The position numbers and the translations under genes were made by a program. 64,000 nucleotides of DNA from Aquila chrysaetos chrysaetos (Eukaryota > Chordata > Aves > Accipitriformes > Accipitridae). Positions 46,401-56,349 of the stretch are shown here, piece after piece (positions within the stretch are counted from its first letter, which is position 1; the number at the start of each line of letters is the position of its first letter). The DNA lies in NCBI RefSeq assembly GCF_900496995.4, contig NC_044005.1, forward strand, positions 19,845,363 to 19,909,362. Reading direction: 5' to 3'. The notes under the pieces are model-generated. The model saw only the letters and a list, made by a program, of their open reading frames with translations. It was not told the origin of the DNA and searched no databases.

Positions 46401-47129
46401 TAAACGTGACAGAGATCTGGAATTTATCTAACTCAGAGATGCAAAAACCATCTGGAATTTACATTCCAAGTATGGAAGCAGGATGAGTAACCACCTCAGC
46501 AGTCAGAGTAAAAACAAGGAAAAGGTCTGTACGGAATGAAGAAGGGAAATGAATTAATGAAGAAAGCTATGACTTGGAGACTTGGAGGTGCAGGACTCCA
46601 GGAAGAAATTGCCAAACCTAACCCAGAGCTAGATCTTGCAAAAGAGTAAAACAAAAAGCAAAAGATGATTTAGCGATGTAAGTAGCACATTGCAACTAGC
46701 ATAGAAAGAAGGTTGAGCCTCAAAGCGGTGAGGTTATATATAATCCAGCTACATTCCCCAGTCTAATGAGTAATTTTTGCAGCTTTCAGAACAGACAAAG
46801 ATGTAGAAAGGAAAGTCAAAGCTAAGTTTGCTGTTAGAAAAGAATATACACAAAGTGAAAAGAACCATGGCATGGAAGCTGAACTAGGAGAGATCAACTT
46901 GCTCAAATGGGGATGCATTACTGACTAATGAAAGAACTAGGGCATGAAGTTTTATGGCTTGTGGTAGAGATTTTCATCCATCTGTTGTATTGTGGTGGTG
47001 CTATATAGCAAGCTTCACTTTTCTTTTTATAAACATTTAATATATTTGTAATTATTCTGTTAGTCTACAATAACACACAAAGCTTTAAAATAAATTTTCA
47101 AAATAATGAACACTATGGATATAAATGGA
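43472..47129. other. noncoding intergenic sequence
   Basis: AT-rich with short chance frames. The part from about 46.4 kb on may be the 5' portion of the ancient CR1 copy that is clear from 47.13 kb. A CR1 tail lies at 44805-44885. Confidence 0.5.
44805..44885 (-). mobile_element. CR1 LINE 3'-end fragment
   Basis: On the minus strand it reads GAGGCTGGACTAGAAGACCT, then CCCTTCCAAGCTGACC and CTATGATCCTGTATG. This is the CR1 tail pattern (GACTAGATGACC...GGTCCCTTCCAACC...TATGATTCTATG). Only the tail is left, as is usual for CR1 after 5' truncation. Confidence 0.8.
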
Positions 47130-48260
47130 AGATGGGATAAAATGCAGTCCAACTTTACTAAAAGTAGACCATGAGCGTACTTTAATGGCAGCAGAATTTT
47201 TATGGATGGAAACCTGGTTGATCTAATTGATTTTTATCTCAGTAAAGCACTTGACAATGTAGTACTTGTGAGATTATTAGTTGAAATGGGAAGTAGCACA
47301 AGAAATGTAAGTTAGATAAAGAAGTGGCTAAAAGAGGGATGACAATAGGTCTGTGCTGGAAAGGGCACTATGAGACCAGAGAGGGATTTCAAGTGGGGCT
47401 CCTTATACCAGCATTTGGCCCAATCTTATTTAAAAAAGGCAATGGCACAAAAATAAGAGCTTGCTAATTAAACTTGCTGATGGCAGAAGCTGAGAGGCCT
47501 TTCTCACAATGAGCCATATCAAGAATTTAATTCCTAGAAAACAGGTGACCTAGCAGCCTGGAGTAATAGAAGTAAAGTTAAATTTAATGCAAAATACAAG
47601 GCCATGTCCTTAGGGATTAATAACAAGATTTTCTGGTATAATAGGGGGATTCATTCAGGGGAAGTGATAGATTGGAAATGCCCAAGTGTAATTATTGATC
47701 ATGGTCATTATTAGCCACTAGTATGATTCAGCCAACTAAATGATAAATGCAGAGCTGTAGAATGTTTTCAGTGGAGAATGAGAAGTAGGTCATTCTGTAG
47801 AGTACCACTGCATCTGGAATACCGTGTACAATTCTAGTTCAGAATATGAACTGAGAAAAGTGCAAAAAATTCAGTGGACTGAGCAACCGATCTTACAAAA
47901 ATTTAAAATTGTGTAATGGAAGAAAGGCAGAGTGGCATATGATTAGTGTCTGTGCATGTATTACATCCAGGTTAGCACCCTGGTGAAGCGAAGAGCTATT
48001 TTAAGCCATAGGAAAACGCTGGCCCAGAAAGAGATGGATATAAACAGAGCTTGAATGAAATTAAGGAGGAAGTCAGGATGTTTCTAAGCATCAGAAAATT
48101 GAGGTTCTGGACCTGTCCCGCAACAGGACTTGCGGGTAGAAAAGCCCAACAAATTTCAAAATGGAATATACAGACTTACGTGGTAAGGTTTTGTGCAGAG
48201 AAGGCTGAACTCAGTGACTCAGACCATCCTTTCCAGACCTATGTTCACAAAAGGTTAGAG
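47130..48260 (+). mobile_element. ancient CR1-type LINE, C-terminal RT region to 3' end
   Basis: Heavily mutated, but collinear with old amniote CR1 copies of the kind seen in turtles and crocodilians. In order it shows a trace of the RT motif D-x-S-K-A-x-D (LSKALDNV at about 47.25 kb), GGCCCAATCTTATTTAA, AATTAAACTTGCTGATG, CTGGAGTAATAGAAGT, CATCTGGAATACCGTG, GATATAAACAGAGCTTGAA, TTTCTAAGCATCAGAAAA, and a tail with CAGACCATCCTTTCCAGACC. Many stops and indels interrupt it. The match is from memory of the family, so borders are approximate, and the element may begin near 46.4 kb. Confidence 0.75.
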
Positions 48261-49235
48261 ATTAGGGATAAATGGCTAGATAAATTTATTTGGGGGAAAA
48301 GTCTAATGAGAAATTAGCATGGATTTTACATAAGAAATCATGACACCCAGGGAAAGTGCAGAAGAATTGCTAACTGCAATAGAAAATGGAAAATCCTGTC
48401 TGTTAGACAGTGTAGCCTATTTATTTTTTAAATACTGACTATTTAAGCATGCTAATTGTGTTTCATAGACTGCATTTTGAAAGGTTCATCAGGGATATTA
48501 CTCCTCCCCAAATTAAAACATCTCATCCTATGATCCCAAGACACCAAAAAACCACCCCATTACAGTAACTGGAAGCTTCACCTGTGCCTGCATGATGAAG
48601 CCACAAAGCCACTTCAAAATGCTGCAGTAAGTTGAATGTTTTCTGTTGGAATGACATGTAACACTTACTTGTTTTGGTCTGAAAATAAAAGAAGTATGTC
48701 AAATGCATTTTTCTTACAGGAATATGTGTTCCTGTGTTTTTTTAAAAAGAAGGATGGTGGGCCTCCAGGGTACAAGATATAAAAATAGGCTAAAAATAAG
48801 GGTGGGGGTGGTGTGGTTTTTTTGATTGGTTGGTTTTGTTTGGTTTTTTTTTTTTCAGGAATCAAATGCCTTGCTCCTGTTTCTCTACAAAAAGAAATTG
48901 GATAAAATTGCATGGGTTTTAGATATATAGGAAGTTCTGATCATTCAGAATTTCTTAAAATTCTCTAGTCTTCGTCCTGAGAAAGCTTGTATAAAATGCT
49001 GGTGGGCACTTCTACCAAACAGAATGCTCTGCTTATGTCTGCAAAACACCTCTTTCCTCTTCTGGGTGTAGTTTTGTTGACAGCAAAATTCTCAGTAAAT
49101 GTACTGGGAACAATATCAAGACCCTCATTTTTTGTAATCTATACAGAAATACAGATTTATATTTACATATGCATACATGCATGTACAGCAGAAGTTAAAA
49201 TACTTTACAAGTCTGAGTTTTTATGTCTAAAAACC
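48261..49235. other. noncoding intergenic sequence
   Basis: AT-rich, with a T/G-rich low-complexity patch near 48800-48860. No gene or named repeat is recognised. Confidence 0.5.
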
Positions 49236-49817
49236 TGTCCTGGTTTCAGCTGGGATAGAGTTAACTGTCTTCCTAGTAGCTGGTACGGTGCTATGTTTTG
49301 AGTTCAGTATGTGAAGAATGTTGATAACACACTGATGTTTTCAGTTCTTGCCAAGTAATGTTTAATCTAAAGTCAAGGATTTTTCAGCTTCTCATGCCCA
49401 GCCAGCGAGAAAGCTGGAGGGGCACAAGAACTTGGAAGGGGACACAGCCAGGGCAGCTGACCCAAAGTGGCCAACAGGGTATTCCAGACCATGGGACGTC
49501 CCATCTAGTATAGGAACTGGGGAGTGGGGGCGGGGAATCGCCGCTGAGGGACTAGCGGGGTGCCGGTCAGCGGGCGGTGAGCAATTGCACTGCGCATCAT
49601 TTGTACATTCCAATCCTTTCATTATTGCTGTTGTCATTTTATTAGTGTTATCATTATCATTATTAGTTTCTTCTTTTCTGTTCTGTTAAACCGTTCTTAT
49701 CTCAACCCGTGGGTTTTGCTTCTTTTTCCCGATTTTCTCCCCCATCCCACTGGGTGGGGGGGGAGTAAGTGAGCGGCTGCGTGGTGCTTAGTTGCTGGCT
49801 GGGGTTAAACCACAACA
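49236..49817 (+). mobile_element. solo LTR, sister copy of 2989-3568
   Basis: 582 bp starting TGTCCTGGTTTCAGCTGG and ending TTAAACCACAACA. AAACC flanks it exactly at 49231-49235 and 49818-49822. It aligns with the LTR at 2989-3568 along its whole length with scattered substitutions, and by eye about nineteen bases in twenty agree. The AATAAA present in that copy (3435-3440) is GTTAAA here, so this LTR has probably lost its poly(A) signal. The separate target duplications show an independent insertion, not the other end of one provirus. Confidence 0.93.
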
Positions 49818-50879
49818 AAACCTTACAGACCAATCTAGAGTATGGCTTTGAAACAAAGGCTTTTCATATTAATTTGGTTGCTGTTTCTGTTTTGTATTAT
49901 GGAACAGTGTATACATATTTCATACATGCATACAGGGTCAGTTTGACCATGGCTTTAGTTCAAAGTTCAAGGCCAGCACTGCCATGCAGCTTGAATAATC
50001 GAGTGCAAAAATCTCCTTTACGTTTTTGAAGTGTAGAATCAGAATGTATATCTGAACTGAACCAGTTATCTTCATTACATATGTCAATCACAAACATACC
50101 TGTAATAGCTGATCTACCCAGCAAGCATTTGATAACCCAGCAAGCTTATCATAATTGAAGATTTTACAGATAGAACTTGGATCAGTAAATAAATCACCAG
50201 ATTTATTAAAACATTAGAAAGATGGCCTGACAGCCTTTGTAAAAATATTATCAGTAATGCGTCTCTGAATAAGACAACTTATATAGGTTTATTTTCTGTT
50301 TAATTTTACTTGTCGAAGGAAAAATGTTCACACCACTAATGTGTAATTTTATATCCCTGTTTTATTAATAACTTAAACTGCTAAGATTTTATTCAGGTAT
50401 TATTTATTACATTGTAAGAAGAAGGTGGCAGTAGAAATGCGTATTTTCAATGAGCAATGACATAATTTTCAAAATCTCTGTATAAAAGACCCTAGGAAGT
50501 ATATACATGTTGACCTGCAAAATAGGTACTTTGAAGGTAAAATATGATATATCAAATTTAATAGCAGTTTTATACAATATCCTTACCTAGAATACTTACT
50601 GTACATGTACATGTACAATATATAATTAAAAACTGAAGAGCAAGTTAGTAATTGGAATTTGTTGCTAAATATGAGTCAGCTCATTTCCCTTTAAAAATAC
50701 AACAGAAGTGCTTTTGAAAGACCATCTAAAATTATTATATCTTTGTATCAAATTATGTTCAGTTTTGATCTGTCAGTTTTGAGGATTGGAAGAATAATAT
50801 CTCTAGACATTTAAGAAGAATTTTTTCTTAGAAGACATCTTCTTGAGCTGCCTCTCTCAAACAGTGGCAAAGCGTGAGA
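49818..50879. other. noncoding intergenic sequence
   Basis: AT-rich, with no gene or named repeat recognised. Confidence 0.5.
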
Positions 50880-51760
50880 TGACAGAGAGCTCTACATCAT
50901 TTCGTCTGTGAAATGTCCCAGCCACGTCACGCCTCATGCTCACGGTATGAATCTGGTTACCTGGGAAAGAAAGCAGGCAGGGCAGAGAGTCGGCGGCATG
51001 GCAGCAGGGGCTGCCAGGCCACATCCAGACTCAGGGGAGGCCAGTCCTCTCCCTCTTCAAGTGAACGGCAGAGGTGGGAAGGGTGAAGGGCTGAAGTGTA
51101 ACAGCAGCTTCGAAGGGGAATGGAGTGGCGTGAAGGTGTCATGTCCCTGAGGAGACTGACAGGCCCGACTGCCCCTGCCCGGCTTTCCCCAGGGCCTCCC
51201 CCACCCTGCCCGCGGCCCAGGACCCCATGTCAGCCCCCCGGGGACGTCAGCCTCTGCCCCAGCGATGCCACAGCAGGGCTGGTCTCCAGCTCCCCACAGC
51301 CCTGCCCTGCCCGGCCACGGGCCCTGCCAAGCCAGGCATGTCTGTGGGCCCACGTCCCAGCCCAGCCTTGGCCCGTGCTTGTCCCCAGGGTGGTGCCCGA
51401 TTCCAGGGCTGGGGCTGCCCCTGGTGCCCTGCTCCTGGCTGGGGAGCGCCTGGCCTGGCCCCCGCAGCTCCTGGCCCCCCAGGAGCTGCCAGCCCACACA
51501 GCACCCTGACAGCAGGGTAGAAAAAGGAAATAAAATAGCTACGGGGACCTTATCAGCCATTATTAAAGTCCCAAACACGCAATGCTCCTGCAGGAGATCA
51601 TCTCTTCTGCATTGTTCTCCTGGCGAGGCCGGCCATGGGAGGTTACATGGAGTGCTGAGGTTACAGCCTGGCAGCAGTGCATCGCACCTGGCAGAGCTGA
51701 AACCGGAGCTCTCGCATTTCTGCCTGCTGAGCAGGTCTCAATAAAAAATTAGCCCTTGGT
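50880..51760. other. GC-rich, CpG-poor block of unknown nature
   Basis: About 0.9 kb of C/G-rich sequence dominated by CCCAGCC, CCTGCCC and GCTGGGG words, sharply bounded by AT-rich DNA. Frames of 80-170 codons open in several phases on both strands at once, with similar Pro/Ala/Gly-rich products, as expected from base composition. It lacks the CpG density of the three promoter islands. No LTR ends or CR1 tail are seen. Confidence 0.6.
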
Positions 51761-54700
51761 AAAATTACTCAGTAGATCTCAATACATCTGAGTAGCGTTG
51801 GCATAGACAAAAGGGTTTCTTAGTGAACGAAACCTGAGAAGGGGCTGGGAAAATGTAAAGGAAGGCTGGAAACTTGGCACACCATCAGAACAGGAACCTG
51901 TGTTACTGGAAACCCTGTTGTGCTCCATAGGTCTCACTGCAGGGAAATACAGCTATAGCACCCTCCTTTTACATTTACCCAGTTCCTCTTACTGTTGGAA
52001 CACGCTAACTGTGTCATATTAAAACCATGTATTTTCTTTTTAGGCTAAGCTGCATAAGCGTTCTTCTCATGATACAAATGCATCATCACATGATGCTGGC
52101 AGCACTTGTTAGGTCAAGGAGGTTTGAAAAGGCTGGTGGAGCACAGAGGTGGAAGCTTGCTCATCCATCCCATAAGGGTTGTTCAGGGGAGCCAAAGAAG
52201 GTACACGTAAATACATCCAATTGTCCCCCTAGCTCTGTGGTCAGAACTCATTTTGTGTCCTCCCTAACGTGACTTCTGCTCTTACAGTCTTACAAAATTT
52301 TACAATATTTTAGGGATGCTTCTTTCTTTAAGTGAGTGCAGTGTAGCCCTTACTCAAAATTACTGCCTTAATTTCTGATGCTTTTATTCAAGGTACCCAC
52401 TGTATGCCTTAAATTACACCATTTATAGTGCTGTACTATAAGGCTTGTTCTGTAAGTTTTTGCATATGAGAACAAACCCTCCTTTGTAAAGAGGACGGTC
52501 TCTTGGTATCTTACAGAGAGATAAACCTATTCCTAGCAGGAGCTCCTTGATCATCAGAGTGGAAGGAAGAACTAACTACAGTATTTACTACAGAGGAAGC
52601 AGAAAGTGTGGAGAAACAACAGAAAATATGAAAGATACGAGAGGCATGATATCACAGGCTGTAAAGTTAGGGTATGGAGACCATGACAGAGCAAAATGTG
52701 AACGTGTGAGGCCAAGAACCAAGCTGGCCTGCTGTGGCCTTTCAGGCCCTGGTGAGGGGCCCCAAATTACTGCTTCATATGGCATCCATTTCACAAAAGT
52801 CAGATTCACAAATATCTACTAAATTTTATTGTAATAAGGAAAATGTTATGGACCTGATGAGAGGGCTTTTTTTGTCCCCAAGTATAATGTTATGATTTTT
52901 GTCAAAATATGCAAAAGAACTCAAGTCCCAAATCTACTGAAAACTATCAGTCTCACATCTGCCTAGGCAGTTCAGTACATTATTCACCATAAGGCTTTCC
53001 AAAGAAGAAAAATCCTTAAAATGGATTATTAATAAAAAATATTAACTATACCAGACTTTAGTATGTTAAATAGGTAGATACAATGTAAAAAGAGAATCAG
53101 AGTGTTAAGGAAGGAACTTGTTAGCTCCTCTAGTTAGTTAGTTAGTTCCTTCTTATTAACAAGGAACTGTTGTTGTATACAGCTGCTGTGTTTTTGTCCG
53201 TATTGTAAAAGGCTTGATGGTTTGCTGTTATTAGGATGGAACTGAAGAAACAATGCTGAGTGTTTCAGGTAACTTCATTCTAGACACCAAGAGGTGTTTT
53301 GGTCAGGTTCTTCACTAAATCCTAAGAAAAGGCTTGGCTTAACTGAGTTGAGGCAAACAATCTATTTATAATAGTACTTTTTGCCTGTAAAGGCTTAATA
53401 AAGTATTCATATAACATTATTGAAATGCATTTTGCAGAGTTTTAAGACAAAAGCTGCAAAATAAAACTTGTTAGACTTGGGGCTAAATACATTGCAGAAA
53501 ACTATGTTTCATCAGAATGGGCATTGCTCACTCAGTAAGTCAAGGAAATGTCAACGTAGATTTTACTACATAGGCAATTTCTACTCTGGATAAATAGGAA
53601 CTACTTGTACAAATAAATGCAATAATCTAAAAGCAACATTCACACAAGTTTAACTTCCACTTGTAATAATGGGAAATATTGCCTGCATTTATGTGGTCGT
53701 GCTAAATATGTTGGGTGGTTTTTTTGATGTCACAGTAATATATGTATGGCAACAATAATAACACCCTTTGTTAATTTATCCCTCTCTTTATCCATAATTG
53801 GGGCTAATTTTCAGGGATGCATGGCATAGATCCGTATTTAGGATTCTTATAAACTCTTTGGTCATTTGCTTTACTCTCAAAAAGCACATTTTCTCTATTC
53901 TCTTTGTTGAGAAGTTGTTAGCTACCATCACTATGAGCAGCTGAGAGACAATGTGAATAATGACATTCAGCAAATAAACTGCTTTTGTTATGAAATCCAT
54001 TTCGTTTATCATGCATCTAGAGCATCAGTATCTTGAAAGGGCTTTGAGTCTGGTTCCTAAGAGAATAGGGAAATAATTAATTTTCTGTAGATAGGTGGTA
54101 GTTTTCCCAGTGTTGAGGTATGCAGAATAAACGCATTTACAAATTTCAGTAACCATCCAAATAAGATTGTAAAAATACCTCCATGAGCAGAGGAGTTCTG
54201 ACTCAACTTTCCCAGTAGGTTAGACTCCCAATATGAACTGCATGCACGCTGAAATTTCCCTCCCACTGAAAATCCTGCTCTATGTTGCCACCTGCTTTCA
54301 TGTAATTTGCAGTAATGTAATAACCTTTAATCTCCTGTTAAATTTGGCTGAAATTGGTCACGAGTTCTAAAACCACCTGGAGAAATTATGCCAAGTAGAC
54401 AGAAAAACAAATGCTTGTTCAGGTAGCATAATTACATAGGTTTTCTCTTCTTAGGAAAAAGGCTAAAAAGTGCATGTGACAAGATACTTTTTTTTTTAAT
54501 TGTCTCTTCAGAATTTGGTCACAAATTGGTAATGTGCTTCTTTTAGATTTTTTTTTCCCCTATCTTCTGTATCAGTTCTAGGCATATATATATTTCTATA
54601 TATTATGTACTGCATTTTCCACATTCTAATGTTTTACTCCAAAACTTGATAGATGTTGAGAGACTTGAACAAAAACATTGCTCCACATCAGTATCTGAGC

Positions 54701-54929
54701 ATACATTTTAAAGCCTATTCTTTCCAAGTTGGCAATCAGGCCCCACTCATTTGATGACTTCCAGGCTATCAGTGTCCATGACCACTATTTTGTTCCGAAT
54801 CCCCTTCTCTCCGTACTTATATTATTCTCTCCAGTTGATAAAAATGAATAGCATTTTATAGATTAATAATAAATTAAAGGCTAGAAACAAGGATTAAGAA
54901 ATAGTTTTATAGTTTTCTAAAGGAAGAAA
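51761..54929. other. noncoding intergenic sequence
   Basis: AT-rich. A TTAG repeat (about four units) lies at 53131-53147. No gene is recognised. Confidence 0.5.
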
Positions 54930-55840
54930 TCACCAGTGGGATTCCTCACAATCTAACTGTTCAACTTCTACAAAAAGGCTGCTACTGGCAGTGAACGTAG
55001 AGTTGACAAAGTCTGCAGATGGTGCAAAAGTATTCAGGATAATCAAATGGAAAGCTGACTGAGAAAGGTCACTGAAGTATTTCAGAAAAAAATTGTAAAA
55101 TTACCCAAAAAATCAGCTTGGTACATGTGAAGCGGTGAGTATAGGGAAGCTAATCCTAACATCTATACACAATAGTTACCTATTATCTTTGCCACTCAGG
55201 AATCGGCTCTTAAGAGACATTGTAGCTCAGGAGAGGCCAAAAGCCAAACAGTATCATCAGAAGGTATTGGGAAAGGAGCAGAAACCAGTCCTTCTAATTC
55301 CATATAATCCCTAAACCCATTGTACAACTATAGCTTAATCACTACATGAAATTCTGGTCATGCAGTAGTACTAGTGTAGGAGTTAGAAAAACTAAAGAAA
55401 TTCAACAAGGAGAAAATTATGGAGTGGTTTTAATATTCGAAGAAAAAAGGCACACTTTTCGGTCCAGAAAGGAGAGTACTGAAGTATCTTAACAGCGTAT
55501 AAAATTTTGCAGAGAAAATGAATAGGGACGCTTATTTTTCCTCACAATGCAAGAATCAGGCACTGGGTTTGAGACAAAAAGAAAATACTGTTTCAGACAA
55601 TATGCAATTAAAAAGTGGAACATCCCGCCCAAGAAGGTGCAAAGTGTAAAACCATGAAAAATTATTTTTCCAGTTCCTTTATGGAGGGCAGGCTCATGAA
55701 TGCTATTAAACATGATGGGTGACTCCCTGGTCAGGAAGATTATAAAGGACTGACTGACTGCAGGAGGTTATTTCTATCCTAAGTCCTCACTACTGGTGTT
55801 TGAGACAGGCCATCTGGCTCAATGAGCCTTCAGACATACA
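54930..55840 (+). mobile_element. ancient CR1-like LINE relic
   Basis: Worn but ordered similarity to the 3' half of an old amniote CR1: CATGAAATTCTGGTCATGCA, CTAAAGAAATTCAACAAGGA, a stretch near 55610 with AAAAAGTGGAACATC where the consensus has a TGGAAC..CTGCC phrase, TTTATGGAGGGCAGGCTCAT, and a tail with TTTGAGACAGGCCATCTGG. No intact frame remains. The family match is from memory, and the borders are approximate. Confidence 0.55.
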
Positions 55841-56146
55841 GTGGATACTAACAAAAAGAAAGCATGGCTTCTTACAACATTCTCCTTTACAGAGCTGAGC
55901 ATTCCAGTCTCGAGCTGTTGCTCAGGTGTTCCCTCCCAGTGAACCCCATGAGGGAAGACAGGGTGGTGGGGAAGTAAAGGCTGGCTCTGGAAACTGCATC
56001 CCCGTCTCTTCCCACAGCAGTTCCCTCCTCCAGTCCCTTCACTGACGACGGCGGAAAGCGCAAGATACGCAGAGGGCTGGAGAAGGCAGGACGCCCGAAG
56101 CAGCCCCAACACTGAACCGTCCTTCCCTCAGCGTCGACCGGGCCCC

Positions 56147-56159
56147 GCCGCCATTTTGG
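56147..56159 (+). promoter_or_regulatory. NRDE2: YY1 motif, NRDE2 promoter
   Basis: GCCGCCATTTTGG matches the YY1 consensus (GCCGCCATNTTG) closely. It lies about 112 bases before the NRDE2 ATG, so at or near the transcription start. Confidence 0.7.
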
Positions 56160-56175
56160 GAAGTCGAGCGGGCGA

Positions 56176-56194
56176 ACTACACCTCCCAGCATGC
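56176..56194 (+). promoter_or_regulatory. NRDE2: ZNF143/Staf motif, NRDE2 promoter
   Basis: ACTACACCTCCCAGCATGC fits the long ZNF143 consensus (ACTACAnnTCCCAGnATGC) at nearly every fixed position. It sits between two YY1 motifs. Confidence 0.75.
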
Positions 56195-56204
56195 TCGGCG
56201 CCGC

Positions 56205-56218
56205 GGCGCCATCTTGCC
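56205..56218 (+). promoter_or_regulatory. NRDE2: second YY1 motif, NRDE2 promoter
   Basis: GGCGCCATCTTGCC contains the core CCATCTTG of YY1 sites. It lies about 55 bases before the ATG and may be in the 5' UTR, where YY1 sites often fall just downstream of the start of transcription. Confidence 0.6.
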
Positions 56219-56270
56219 CCGCCGCTCCGCGGGGCAGTTCGGGCAGATAGTAGTGGCGGTAAGCTGAGAC

Positions 56271-56349
56271 ATGGCCCTGTTCCCGGCTTTTGCCAGTGCC
56301 GCCGAGCCCGGGGAGCCCCCAACCGGCAGCAGCGAGGGCTCCAGGAAAG
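56271..56349 (+). CDS. NRDE2: NRDE2 coding exon 1 (partial gene)
   Basis: 79 coding bases: MALFPAFASAAEPGEPP, nine further residues ending GSRK, and the first base of the next codon, then the donor GTAAAG. Human NRDE2 likewise starts MALFPAF and continues ...SSRKELDWLSNPSF, the bridge formed here with exon 2. NRDE2 is a nuclear HAT-repeat protein that binds the MTR4 RNA helicase and takes part in RNA surveillance and splicing quality control. The start codon is the first ATG after the YY1/ZNF143 promoter group and the only one that gives the family N-terminus. The gene points away from CALM1, as it does in human. Confidence 0.93.

Noticed and set aside
51057-51744. Overlapping frames of up to 173 codons in the GC-rich block
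   Set aside because: Five or more frames open together on both strands with similar Pro/Ala/Gly-rich products, as GC-rich noncoding sequence gives.
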